Below are positions 21,828 through 34,271 of a DNA stretch of 64,000 nt, piece after piece. Both the position numbers and the translations under genes were made by a program. Source of the stretch: Amphirosellinia nigrospora (lineage: Eukaryota; Ascomycota; Sordariomycetes; Xylariales; Xylariaceae); contig SCHM01000001.1 of the NCBI GenBank assembly GCA_004123355.1, forward strand, positions 9,124,193 to 9,188,192. Direction: 5' to 3'. Within the stretch, counting starts at the first letter, position 1. Each line of letters starts with the position of its first letter. The notes under the pieces are model-generated. The model had not been told where the DNA came from. It searched no databases and was given only the letters and a program-made list of their open reading frames with translations.

Positions 21828-24800
21828 ATGAACTTTAGCATCGAGGTGCCCGGCGCGGCAAACCCTCTGAGCCGTATCGAGCTGTGCCGTGCTCTACAGT
21901 CGGCTTCGAGCTCGCAGGACCACCACAAACGACAAGCGCGCCGACCAGCAATTAAATTCCTGGCAGGGCCACGCAGATTACTACCCTACTCTACAGGTGC
22001 GCTTGGGCTTCATTTCATGTTACACCCAGAGACCTGGTGTGATCATGTTTTAGATAACCTCTCCTGCTCTGTTCTAATCAGAGAGCTTGTTCAATCTGAC
22101 CTGTCAACTATGTTTTCGAAGCCAACTAACCGATTTTGATATAGTCAGTTTTTCTCGACAATGACCTACCTCGAGAGATCCGCTTGCTCGCCATCATCCA
22201 GCTGAAGAATGGTATCGACAGCTGCTGGCGTGCCCATACCATAAAGAACGCTATTCAGCCCGCCGAGAAGCAGCTGATCCGCTCGAATCTGTTCCGCGGC
22301 TCCATCGAAGAACGTGATCCGCAACTTGCCTCATACAACGCCCTCGTCGTCGCAAAGATTGTGCGCATTGACTTTCCTAATGAGTGGCCGGATGCGTTAG
22401 AGAATCTTGTTGCTCAGCTTCGGGCTCTGCGAGATGACGATCAGCATCTTGGAGGCGCCCTGCTGATCCTGCTACGGATCGTGAAGGAATTAGGAACTGC
22501 GCGCTTGTTGAGGTCCCAGAAGGCCCTGCAAGCTGCGGCCCCCGAGCTTGTACAGGTTCTAGGAGAGATATACGATACGAAGACGAGGCTATGGCTAAAT
22601 TTTCTGACTGGTGGCCAAGGCGATGAGCAAAGTGCTGCGAAGGCCATGGGGAATAGTCTACTGGCATTTAGAACCCTCCGCCGCCTTCTCGTTTTCGGAT
22701 ATGCATTCCCCCACAGGGAGGAAGTTGTTCGCCAGATTTGGGCGTTTTCCCAAACACAGCTCGGGCAATTGCTCAACATGGTCGATGACAAGTACCAGCT
22801 CTAGGAAAGCACCTCCTCCAATTCACAAAACTCCATATCGATATGGCATCTTCCCATCCAGCTAGCTTCGCTGCTCTCCCTGGCTCTGTCGAGCTTGCTC
22901 GTGCCTATTGGAACCTTGTTGCTGAATTTTCACTAGTATTCGACCAATCAGAAGGCATCCGCCAGAATGGTTCGTCAAGCGGGACTAAGTCCAGGGCCGA
23001 GGGCCCCCTCCTTGAAAGGCTTGCCTTGAAAGGCCTACTTCTCATGAGAGCTTGTGTCCGGATGACCCACCGCCCGATTCAGTCGATCACGTATCGTTCG
23101 AAGGGAGACGCCGAAGAACAACAGCAAGCAATCGCAGACATCAAGTCGCAGCTCTTCCCAGATGGTTTCATCAACCAGATGGCGCATACTATCATCACTC
23201 GTCTTTTAATTTTTAGAAAATCGGATATGGAAGCCTGGGAAGAGGAGCCTGAGGAATGGGAGCAACGTGAAGAGAGCCAGGGTAACGCCTATGAGTGGGA
23301 GGTCCGACCATGTGCCGAGAAGCTATTCTTAGACCTTCTCACGCACTACAAGGATCTTCTATTAAAGCCGTTGCTGGCCTACTTTGCAACAGCTCAGGAT
23401 CCACAAGCCAGTATTACTGCCAAGGAGGCTGTTTATACGGCAATGGGCCTGTCAGCCGCTTTGGTAGAGAGCAACTTTAACTTTGGTGCTGTATTGAAAT
23501 CAGTAATTGCAACTGATGCAGTGCAAGCGATCCCTATGTGCCAGATCCTCCGGCGGCGTATTGCCATCCTCCTGAGTCAGTGGGTGCCCGTGCAGATCTC
23601 GGATGAGACACGTCCGTTGGTTTACGAGATCTTCAGACATTTTCTCAATTCTAATGACCCCAATAATGATATCGTTGTCCGGATTACAGCTGCAAGACAA
23701 TTCAAAGTTGTGGTAGATGAGTTTGGCTTCGACGAAGCCGCCTTCGCACCCCAAGCGCCCAGTGTACTAAGAGAACTCATCAGCTTGATACAGACAGCAG
23801 AGGTCGATGAGACAAAACTGGCCATTATCGAGACACTGCGGAGTCTTATTTCACGTATGGACAGCAGCATAACTCAATACAGCGACCTTATAATGGATGC
23901 GCTACCTAGTATCTGGAGCTCAGCGGGCGAATTAGGTTTTATGATGAAACAAGCGGTTTTGGCTATCTTGCTAAGTCTCGTCGTCGCCATGAGAACGGAC
24001 TCTCGACGGTATCATCATCTAGTGTTGCCATTGATCGCCGAAGCTACACAAGAGAATACTGAGACTTATGTCTATCTTATCGATGAAGCGTTGGACCTTT
24101 GGCTCCAGCTTCTGCAGCAATGCCAATCTCCCTTATCTCCTGAACTTCTCAATCTTGCAAGTGTTGCCATCAAACAGCTTGGGGATCAAAACGATCACGC
24201 CAACACATGTATCGCCATCATCGGTTCTTATATAACCTTGGCCCCTCAAACACTGCTTGGAGATCTTTATCGTCAACCGTTTTTGAAGGCACTTTCTGCT
24301 TCCTTGGAAGCGAAGGGTCTTGACCAGGTGAACATGACTACGAAGTATATTGACATAACTCTGCGCCTATCTCATCAACTCGGCGGAGACCAGGCTTCCA
24401 ATTGTTGATGCGCGACGTAATGGAAGTAGGATTTTTCAAAAGTCTTCTCGAGGGTGTCCATAATGCCTACGAAGCTCATCAGACATCCGGACCCAAGAAG
24501 AAAAAGAGCCACCTTTCCACCTTTAGCCTGGCAAGCTACTTCTGTATCCTCTCTCGCATCGCCGTCATAGATCCTTCCACGTTTGTGGCTATGCTAGGAG
24601 CCCTAGGGGCCACCGAGGGCGTTTGGGATTGGCTGAGTAGTGAGTGGTTCTCAAGCTTCGATATTATAGCAGAGCCGGATCGGCTTAAGCTAAACCTTCT
24701 TGCCGTCACGCGCCTACTTGAGCTTCCTCAACCCATGGTTGGCCTCGTTCTACAGAAGCTACAAGACTATCTTTCCATGTGGACTAGTGTCATAATCCAG

Positions 24801-25082
24801 ATATGGGATGACGATAGCCCTGGCTGCGACGGACTGTATATCACCGAAAAGCCGGCCCCTACAGAGTGGGATACACCTAAGGACGTTGTAGAGCGCGAAC
24901 TGTATGCTACGGACCCGGTCAGAACCATAATCTCTTACGAATTTGTCAAGGAGAGATTACAAGGTCTCGCGCAGATTGTAGGCGAGCAGACGTTCCAGGA
25001 GTGGTTAGGCAACGTGGATAAGGATGTACTTGCCGGATTTCAGAATCTCGGGAACAGATCATCTGCTCTACACACTACATAA
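21828..25082 (+). CDS. KAP120: Karyopherin Kap120 / importin-11, nuclear transport receptor
   Basis: An importin-beta superfamily HEAT-repeat receptor that carries cargo through nuclear pores under Ran control. Exon 1 (21828-21996) starts MNFSIEVPGAANPLSR and ends at ADYYPTLQ. The intron 21997-22144 joins in phase to SVFLDNDLPREIRLLAIIQ, the importin N-terminal domain (LKNGIDSCWR, RSNLF...ERDPQLASYNALVVAK, RIDFPNEWPDALE). HEAT-like helices continue to WLGNVDKDVLAGFQ near the end. Total length is about 1,030 residues, matching Kap120. Three breaks interrupt it. The first (near 21943) fits loss of a GC unit from GCGCGC. The second (near 22792, CC to C) restores GKHLLQFTKLHID, and the third (near 24394, TTT to TT) restores FQLLMRDVMEVGFF. 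The gene is otherwise well preserved, so it is probably functional. Confidence 0.9.
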
Positions 25083-26237
25083 AGCGTGGTGATGCATCAT
25101 GATGACGAGGTACGAACGCACGGCCGCGTGGATTTTTGATTCCGAAGTTTGGAGGCTGTTTGAGGGAAATACCATGCTTGGCGATTGAATCAACGGCACC
25201 GGTTTTAGTTGCCTACTGTCTTTGGGAAGAGCTAAAAGAAAATTAGTCTGTCTTTTTGTAGCATTTCACGGCGTATGACGAAGATGCGTTATTTGGTCGT
25301 GGGGAGTGACGGCATACTTAAAATACGGACATTGCGTGGTAGTTTGGGTTTGTGACGGAATAAAACGTACGTTTTACGTGATTCCGCCTTTTGAAATAAG
25401 TGATCAGAGTTAGGATCTTGTGAGTAGGACTCCTAACGACTGTTTTGTCTTGGATTGCTCCTCTTGATGCTTTTAGGATGAGGGTTACTGGGCGCCTGCC
25501 TTTGTCGGCTTTGTGGTTGGTGTGTAAACAAAAGCTATCTGCCTTTCCCCCCTGATCTACTGATCTGGGTAGGTAGGTGCATAACCGGCTTCAGTCTCTT
25601 AGTGAAGTTTGCGTGCCGATACCATGATCTAAATCAATCGTGAAAGTGAGCAGGAGTGAGTCTGTATCCTCGCTACATCGTGTACCCAACTACTTGCTAC
25701 CTAGGTATCTATCTATTTGTCTCTCAATCTGCAAAGATCCCAGTACTGGAATAATAGTACATATATGCCATAACTGGGGTGTAAGTAGCATTAAGAATCG
25801 TAGTGTTATCTGCGGATTCTGCTCTGTGTGCCGCCAAATCGTCCGATAGTAGGTGTTTTGCTTTCTCATATCAGAGAGGGCTCTGTACCCTTTCTAGAAT
25901 ATTCTTTTAGTCTCGTGGGGCTTCGAGACCTGCATGTACTTCTGCAATTCTCAAATGTGGATTATTCATGCTTTTCTTTGGGTTTCTGTCAATGTGCCTC
26001 AGTCAGATTTGACACTGTCGTAAGGCATAACCACACAGACGTAGACAAAGAGACTTGTGTATATAGTCAGGTAGCCTCCCCAACGGTATTTCTAGAGACT
26101 CGTGCAACAACAGGTATCTATTTCCTCTCACAAATACTGGGTTCCTGACAGACGGCAATTAAGCTGAGCTGTTGCTCGCTACTTGCGTCTATGGATTTCG
26201 CTACTAGACTTGCCTGGAATTCTCAAGATCCCTCAAA

Positions 26238-26345
26238 CTTCGTCAATAATATGGCACCAACCCTCCCATGAATATCGAAACATCTTGTTGGATAATGATT
26301 TCTCAAAATGCTTCGATAATAATTTGGCACCAACCCTCCACCACA
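26238..26345 (+). repeat. Short direct repeat, two units about 72 bases apart
   Basis: The phrases CAATAATATGGCACCAACC and GATAATAATTTGGCACCAAC recur at about 26242-26265 and 26314-26338, each followed by CCTCC. They lie directly upstream of the first copy of the duplicated coding-like segment. Confidence 0.7.
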
Positions 26346-26500
26346 GTGGAATACTTATGGATGTTCCGGCGCAGCTGGAGGCATACCCCAGAAACGGCAA
26401 TGATTCCACGTATGGACCGGAACTCGGTTCAACACATACTAGAGGCTTGACCTAACCGGCAAGTCCAAATCAAACAACAAGTACTCTGTTGCCTTCGTGA
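26345..26500 (+). pseudogene. Copy 1 of a duplicated coding-like segment (VPAQLE...STYG.ELGSTH), truncated
   Basis: The plus frame encodes VPAQLEAYPRNGNDSTYG then PELGSTHTRGLT and reaches TAA where copy 2 has CAA. After the stop the same frame still matches copy 2 (QTTSTLLP). Over the 22-codon core, differences from copy 2 are mainly at third codon positions. I do not recognise the protein. It is either a frame-interrupted gene family member or a recent relic. Confidence 0.5.
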
Positions 26501-27283
26501 CATTGGCCGTCGCCTTCATTCCTGTAATGGCCCCAGGCGAGATTTCGTCGGCTCGCCATCCACAATACACCCTTTTTCTGAGCCATCCTGAGCCAAGAAC
26601 TCACACCACCCAACACTTAGAGCTATTGCCCGGGTGTCCGCTCGGGTGAAAAGCCGTTATTTCTGTGTATTCCCCGAATTCAGCTTTCCCCAGGGCCTTT
26701 CCTCCAGTCTTCCCTGGAATTTTCCCTCTCGCATTTGGAGTCGGCCACACAGAAGTACTTGCCCGGCACCCAGATTGGAGTCCTCAAAAACACATACCCA
26801 TTATCAGACTTATCGACCAGCTCATTATTGCGTTGCCTCAGATCAAATTCCAACTTCCAGAGACCTCCGTGCGGCTTCTTGACGAAATCGTGTGTGTCGG
26901 TTCCAAGAATGCGTGTGCACCTGCTCACCCAAAGCAACTTGTGATACCCACGTAAAAAGACCTTGAGTCACGTAGTACACGTGGTGTATCTACGGGACGT
27001 TGCCGAGATCTTGGCTGGCGGCTCAGTCGACGTACACCCACAACACTACCTGTGCAGTATCATCTCGAGAGCACAAGATTCGCCATGGCTGACGCCAACA
27101 CACAGGCTGGAGCCAACTTTCAGGCTGATGTCAATGCTCAAGCCAACGCCAACATCTAGTCTGGTTCAACTGCCCTCATGAGTGGCTACCGAAAATTCCT
27201 TCAAGACCTTCAACCTTAGTTCCACCACACACAATAGTAGCGTTGCCTATATGCTACACAGACTTGCCTGACCGGGGCACTGA

Positions 27284-27484
27284 ATGCGTCGTATTACGAA
27301 TGTTCCGGCGCAACTCGAGACATATATGAAGAACGGCAACAATTCTACTTATGGTACGGAACTAGGTTCAACACATTCTGAGTATTCGGACTTGGCCCAA
27401 CCCGCAAATCTGAGCCAAACAGCAAGTACTCTGTTGCCTCTACTTCCACATCCACCATTGCTAGAATTGCCAAGGCAAGCTTGA
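27284..27484 (+). CDS. Copy 2 of the duplicated coding-like segment, 66-codon open frame
   Basis: The frame begins MRRITNVPAQLETYMKNGNN, continues STYGTELGSTHSEYSDLAQ and QTASTLLP, and ends LELPRQA. It lacks any recognisable domain, signal peptide or membrane helix. It may be one exon of a longer gene whose other parts are hidden by frame breaks, or a duplicate fragment. The main support is the codon-position pattern of its differences from copy 1. Confidence 0.4.
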   Translation: MRRITNVPAQLETYMKNGNNSTYGTELGSTHSEYSDLAQPANLSQTASTLLPLLPHPPLLELPRQA

Positions 27485-30400
27485 TTGTGAGCTGAATAAA
27501 CAAACACTACGATGCGTATACACGTCCTACTTTAGAACAATAAGCACAAATACTTGCGTATACAACAGTTAATCCATCCTTATCGATCAATGTTTATTCG
27601 TTATTCGTTGTGTATGTTAGGCAGGGGTCCTCCTGGTAAAAGATGTGGCCGTTCTTTGGGTGTCGTTCTAGCAGACTCCATGGAGGTGCCTATGGCAACT
27701 GCGTATATTCTATTGATCAGACAGCTTGTGAATACCACGAAGTTAACACCAAATACCGTCATCTTCACAAAAAAGCAAGTCAGAAACATGCAGCTGAGGA
27801 CCTAACCGCCGCGAATACACCAAAGAAGTTATTAATTTCCTCTATCAGTCTGGAGGTCTTTACTCGTTAATAATGACTCCGTTGCCTATTCCCCGTGCTC
27901 AAGAGGAGGAAGCTGGTGACCAGGTGATGAGTGACGAGCTCTAGTAGCACGAAGGTTAAAGGAGGGGAGTTTTCGCAGTCAAGTTAGCCTGGTCGGGTAC
28001 GGTGGGAAGTAGCAGCCCTACTAGGTACCGAAATTTACACTCTCCAGATGACTAGACCAGCCCAGATTATCAAATCAGCTTAGATATGAAACCCGAGCCT
28101 GTCGACTTGCTCTCGAACCAAAATCGGTCTGGATTCTCTAGAGCTAGACTTTTCTTGTTAGTACGCTGGGCATCGTCAATCTTCATTGCCTCGCCATATT
28201 CTGGGGCGGGTAGACTAGGGAGGCCGGAGGTGTAGTGTCACGCCACCACGGGTACCCTGCGAGTAGTCTCTATATTCCCTGTGACAGAGAAAGTATATGA
28301 CGAATGTTGGTTCTGTCGATCGGACCCGGGTCTCCCTTGCCACCTGAGAAGGATATAATTTGTGTGTGAAGAGACATTCTTATACAGACTCATTGTTGTG
28401 ATTACCCGTTTAGAGTCGTAATAACAGGCTTTAGCAAATATAACATGATCATAGTCCTTAAGTGTTGATCACAAAAGAGAAGAATATTTTGTTCTAGAGT
28501 TCTTGTGTAGACAATGACGTATTGAGCATTTAGGAATTAGACTTGAAGCCAATCTGGAAGGCCTTGTTTAGAAGGGGCATTATTTTAAGTTGACCAATCT
28601 TCAGGTAGAACGACCTCTGAGATATTAGATGTAAGTACTTGAAGTCTAGACTCTATCTCTTAAGAATGGAGAAAATCTCAACAAGATTGTCAACGGACGG
28701 GTCGATCAGAGACCACTATATTTAGGGAGGCCACGCGAGATTGAGGCTCAAGCCGTATCAACATTACTGTTTTTCAAGATATGAGATGTTTCCAAGTAGC
28801 CTTCGGTAACTGACAGCGGAGTTTATCTCCCATAACTTCATTTTCTTGCCAGTCTTTTGACATGGTCCCTATGAGTTATTTCCCCCGAGGGAATAGGGGT
28901 GCCTGAATGCAGTAAGTTGACTCCCTGTGGTCCAGCCTCGGCCTAATAGAGACTTTAGTTGACCATTGAATCCGGAGAGGTAGTATCGACTCGGTAATGA
29001 CCTCGTTTACCCCTTTTGACGAGCCACAGCAAAAATTCGTTGCGAATCTGACGTATTCATTACTTCGGCCTGGGAAGGGTTGGCCGATGTTTGGGCTTCG
29101 ATGGTGTACTGATCGGCGTCAACTCCGAAACTAGGCTATTGCTGCTATGATGCAATTACGGAAAGCTTCCGTCCTTGATCTGGAGGGCCAATCTAGTGAC
29201 AAGGTACTAAGGGATATTCAGTTCCTGATTTGTTGCGGATCGTCGTTGAAGCTGCATGATGTATAAGGGGTCGCTGCCGTGGTAGGCCGAGAAACGACGT
29301 CTGATCACTTCCGAATCGGCGCGGAGGTTTTTATTCGCTATTGTATTATGGTTTTTGGGGTCGTGACTAGGCAATTCGTGCCTCGTATTCATAGCAGCAA
29401 TTTTTGCTGCAGAGATTTCTCGAATGGGCTAGGGGACCGTGAGGACGAGGCTGGCGGCATTTCCGCTTTCTATTTGTCACTTGAGTACTTTCGGTTTGTA
29501 GTGTCGGCACCACAGTGTAGACGTTACGAGCTGAGAATATGTGATGTAACATCGTGTGACCAGGTCGTATGCCTACTCGACAATGTAGACAGGGTACTCG
29601 ATGAAAAATGATTCCTGAAATGGAATGCTGGCTACAATGTTGGAGACTTGTGCTGCTCTGGCTGGAAGATAGGTAATAAATAAGAAGTTAAGTGGTAGAG
29701 CTAGCTGAAGAGCGATAATCCCAAAGTATCGCTTAACAAGCTACACATATCCAATAAGAAAATCTTAGGTAAGTTAGCTTAGTATATTTAGAAGCAGTAG
29801 CAAGATGTGGATATAATGATATAATGCAACATTGGCAAGCATAAGATGAAGCCTGGAACTAGCAAACGGAAGGGGGGAAAGAAAGTCTTTGCCGTGCCGA
29901 GTAAACTACGTGGTACGAGTATGGTGCTCAAGATGGTTCAGGTCCGTGTTTGTATGGTCCTCACTTCTGTCTAAGCTTCCACGATCCATCGAGACGCGAG
30001 CAAGTGGTATAATGCAATGTAATATGAATTAAAGTGCAAGGATCTGGTTTGGTATCTCATAGGTGGTGTGTGAATCTAAACAGCGATAAATTCGACAATG
30101 TGATAACCATGTAAGAGTAATAGGTTGGGCACTTTCGGCTATTGCGTCTGATCGATCAGGTGGTCAGCATTGAAGTAGTTCCGGTGGTTGTAGACGTATG
30201 TGGCTGACGTGGTCCGCCGGGTAACGATCGTTGTTGTCATGGAACGTATAGGATGACACATGAAGAGAAAGGTGCTCGTGTAGGTAGTTTGGACCAAAGT
30301 GGCGTAGCAGGGTAAATTCCCTTCACGCTATTGAACATATTCTCGTGTCGTGATTTAGTGTAGATGTGTGATATGAAATCGTCAGGATATATACATATTA

Positions 30401-31066
30401 TTATGGCTATGGCGCCGCTAGATTATGTACCAAAGGGGTGATACACGGATAGGCGAGCGATGAATTAACATTGACCACCCCCGAGACCGAGGTATTCCCT
30501 AACTATCGGAGGGCTCCTGATATTGCAGTTTACAGCAAGTGTTATGCGGATGGCTGTGAGGGGAAGGTGCCGAGTGTTGCAACAGGTGTGTTTCTCTGAA
30601 TCGCATGCATTTTGCGTCCAACAATCGTCTTGCTGGGTTGTATTAGATCGGCATCCTCAGTAGCCAATCACTCCCGAAGTCAATAGCCTATCTCCTGTAT
30701 CTGGGAGCCTTGCTTCATAGGGGCTCCATACACCCAGCGATGGCTAAGAGCATGACGGCGCCTGCCCTGGAAATGCAGGTAGACAGGTACATTTCTTATA
30801 CAGTGCTAGAGAGCTGATGAATCCCAACTATCGGTCGAGTATTTTTCCGGATCTTCGCACAGTAGATATTACATTAACTTGCCGAGAGATCGTGAACCTC
30901 TCGTGACTTCGGGTCAAAGGGCAAGAATAACCACCACTGAGCTCTTTGAACATGACTGTCCGACTACAAGAAATGAAGAGAGATTTCTTGACAATGCTGG
31001 GAACTCAATTGTATGATTCGTGAAATGCAGCAATAAAGGGTCGCTCGGCCGAATATGGGCCTATAA

Positions 31067-32470
31067 TTAATCTTCGAAATCGTCATTGACTCCAGCTTCC
31101 TCTTCATAAATTTCGGAATCCGTATCATGAGCACTGTCATGTGCGTGATCATCAGACTCTGCATCTTGGAACTTAATTTCGCCGTCCTTGTCTGAGCGGG
31201 GGCTAACATCCTGGTCGTCGGCAAACCCTACATGCTTGGTGCTGGGAGAGGAAGCCTTAGGCTGTTTTTCTAGAACATCGCCGCTCCAGGGCTTACATTC
31301 CTTCACGAGGTCGCCACAGCGTAGGCAAGTCCAGCCCTCGCCTTCTTCTCGCTCTAGTCGCGTCGCCAGGCAGACGAAGCAGTAGATACACCCGCAAGGA
31401 ATCGTCTCATATGGATTTGTGATGTCCGTTTGCGCCGATCCCACCACGCCACTTGAGGCAGCGGCTGCCAAGACTTCCGTCTCCGACATTACACTGTTCT
31501 GGTCTTGGTAGCATATGGCACAGGTGCGTTCAGGCAAGAATGAAAATTCGCCCTTCTTGGCTCCTGCGTGTTCCTCGGACTCGACATGGATGAGTTCCTT
31601 CGTCTTCCTCCATGTACGGCTCAGCCAGCGCCGCCATCGATTAATTCCCACCAGGGGCAAGACAAACAGAAGAAATTCAGTAAATGCATGCCAGACAAGT
31701 TGTCGATTCAAATACTCGAAAGAGACTTCACGGTTGACTTGACTGGTGGGAGGCGCCAAGCGCATCCGCAATACTCTGTCAAGAATCGTGCGGTATCTCC
31801 CCTGGAGGAGAAATACAAAAAAGGAGGCGAAGGCGGCCATCGAATATACAGTGGTTATCCGTGTTGTTAGCCCAGACAAGCGCTTTACTAGAGGCGAGGG
31901 CTCGTCGTAACCATTGTCTTGGTCAAGAAGCCAATTCTCCCACTTTGTCCAGCTATATTTTCCCGCCACCGTCATTAGGCCATACAGACTCTTTTGCCAC
32001 CTGCTTGGGGGTGTCAGGACGGGACCTTTGCGGCGAGCATCGGTGTATTTGAGGTTCTGCAAGGCAGCACCGTAGGTAGCATCATGATCCCAGACGGTGA
32101 GTTTAAATAGTATAGCGCGCGAGAGCGAGGAGGATCTCGGCTGACCAGTCGTCTCGGAGATTGGTTCCCAGGTATTTCAGAGCATCACCAACCTGATCGC
32201 GTAGTTGCTGCACCAGGTCTTCATCCAGCAGCTCGGCATCGACCTGTCCGACTCGAAAGGCGGGCTTGGTACCTTCGCGCGACGAGATGAGGTCCCAAGT
32301 AGAGAGGGACGCCGACCCAAGGCGGTCGAAGGGGAAGGGCAGACGGGTGACCTGCGACCAGGCGCGCGAGGCCTCACGGTTGGCAGCGAGTTGTGCCTGA
32401 GCCTCTCGTTCACGGCCTGTCGCCGCGCAGCCAGGCGCTGCTGGGCCTGGGCAAAGCTGGTGGCGCTCAT
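31067..32470 (-). CDS. PEX2: Peroxin-2, RING-type ubiquitin ligase of the peroxisomal membrane
   Basis: A peroxisomal membrane RING protein that, with Pex10 and Pex12, ubiquitinates the import receptor Pex5 for recycling. The start at 32468-32470 gives MSATSFAQAQQRLAARRQ. The central region has RWQKSLYGLMTVAGKYSW and hydrophobic segments (YSMAAFASFFVFLLQ, FTEFLLFVLPLVGI). The C-terminal RING is CAICYQDQN ... IPCGCIYCFVC ... WTCLRCGD, with cysteine in place of the usual histidine, as I recall for fungal Pex2. A highly acidic Asp/Glu/His tail ends the protein. There is one exon and two frame breaks: GGG to GG near 32415, restoring REREAQAQLAANREASRAW, and loss of a GC unit near 32117, restoring ARAILFKLTVWDHDATYG. 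Identification is secure; the exact C-terminal tail is less conserved. Confidence 0.9.
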
Positions 32471-34271
32471 ACGGGTCGATCGATTGACGGGACGGACGGT
32501 GGCGTAGGTATGGGTGTAGTGTCGTTAGAAGAGATGATGCACTATGCTGTCATTGTCGGACTGGTGGCCACAGCATGCGATCACGCGCACCAGCGCCGGT
32601 ACCAGCAAAAGCACGGGCAAGCTCCGACTGTCGGGCTCGGGATCGATGTTGGACGGGCAGGGCAGCAGGGCAGCAGGGCAGCAGGGCGTCAGAGCACAGC
32701 CAACGCAATTAACTGTCATGAACAGAAGTGTGGTGATAAAAGCGGTCAAGTGGCGCGATCAAATTGATTAATGGACAACACGTGTAGAGATGTGTAGCCG
32801 TAACGTTGTATGAAATTGGAAAAAGTTCCTCCAGCTGAGGTTATTGCGCGCGACGATGGTGAACGAAATCACCCTTCAACCGGGAATGCCGACTGCTTTC
32901 AATCGCCGAGGTACGCGCGACACCTGCCGACGCTCCTCTTTCGGAACCTAACGTCACACTAGCCGACCGACTAGGCAAGTGCGCCTTACCCAACTAGGCA
33001 AATATGTCAGCCGCCGTCTGTGCCAAGAGCTGCAATGGTGGCTGACCAGATCAGCCACAATAGCCACACACCGCACACTCCATACAGGACGAACCACGCT
33101 GCCAGGAACCTGGTCGGGTCAACGACCTTATGTATGGAACAAATCCCATCTTGCGGGAAATAGCCCAATCATGGTGCCGCCGACTTATCCCTGCTGCCGT
33201 GCTTGGCCCCCCAGAAGCGTTTCTTTTTCCTGTACACCGACATCTCCGCATATGAACTCACGGCGCCTACAGCTTTATTCGTGACCACAACGCGTCGAAA
33301 ACTACAGAATTCTAGAATCATGGCTACTAACAGCGAGATGATCTAATACTCAGTCCCCGGAGCATATATCCCGTGATACAACTTGACAACTAGATACGAT
33401 CGATCAACCGGATGCTGGGAGCCCCGACTTATGCTCTGGGTTCATTCGTGTTGTCTGTCTTTCTGTAAGTTAGGGGTAGAGAACTGTTGATCTTCGTCTA
33501 AACATTGTCATGCCCCGCTGGATTTCTATTTTCGCATTCGCCTTTCCAGGTATTGGGGCTTGGTGATCCTCCGGGGTCACTATCTATCGCAGTATTGGGT
33601 TGAAATTGAAATTCAGTCAGCGACCAACAAGTCCTAGCATCTATCTAATCTGGCGCTATGCTGTAAGACGATGCAAGGTAGTGGAATGTCAGCAACCCGA
33701 CACCGTGAGGTTACATTAGATACTACCGCTCTACTGTACCGTACCAAAGCCGGCCGTCCTTGTGCCAACCGAACGGGAACCCTGTCCGCTCGCAGTCTCT
33801 ATCCCACAGAAAATCTGCTCTTGACCTGTCTGTACCTGGTCAGGTTACTTGTCGTCTAATATCTCTGCTGTCGATTCTAATAACCTCGCTGAGTATATCC
33901 TGGGTGAGGAAGGATACCGGTGCAAAGACACATTGACTCTCTTGGCAACGTCTTTCTTGGCGGCTCGCGTCCTTGTGAGGGGCTTAATGGCCCGTGAAGA
34001 CTCTACCTTAACGTCCAAGCTGCCGAGTACTGCATATGCATAAGGACGATCCTTGCTAGTACGAGAAGGAATGGATCCCTCAGCTCATATATGATCGCTC
34101 CAGCCCTACCTATGACATAGGGACGCATTATCTATCATACTAGAAAACCAACTCCAATGCCAGCTGATTCCTTACGAAGACCCAACATCGCACAGTTGAT
34201 CCGCATTAGGATTGTCGCACCATATCCATGTTTCGTCCTCCCAAACTGAATCAGACCCTCGACTTGTCCCG
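32471..34271. other. Intergenic, no gene seen
   Basis: This lies between PEX2 and the Zn2Cys6 gene, which are divergent, so both promoters are probably here. A short CAG/GCAGGG-type repeat tract lies at about 32660-32690. No credible coding frame. Confidence 0.5.

Larger units (their letters stand above)
25083..31066. other. Gene-poor stretch with a duplicated coding-like segment
   Basis: No recognisable gene. The duplicated segment at 26345-26500 and 27290-27440 is listed separately. Between the copies, 26665-26955 is open on both strands: plus gives LIDQLIIALPQIKFQLPE, minus gives KKPHGGLWKLEFDLRQRN and WVPGKYFCVADSKCE. I cannot tell which, if either, is coding. A 25-codon frame at 27084-27158 encodes an Ala/Asn/Gln-rich peptide. 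A plus-strand 110-codon frame at 29279-29611 has no recognisable features. From 27.9 to 31.0 kb I see nothing else. Confidence 0.45.

Noticed and set aside
22377-22791. Two minus-strand frames across KAP120.
   Set aside because: They overlap a conserved importin exon on the plus strand.
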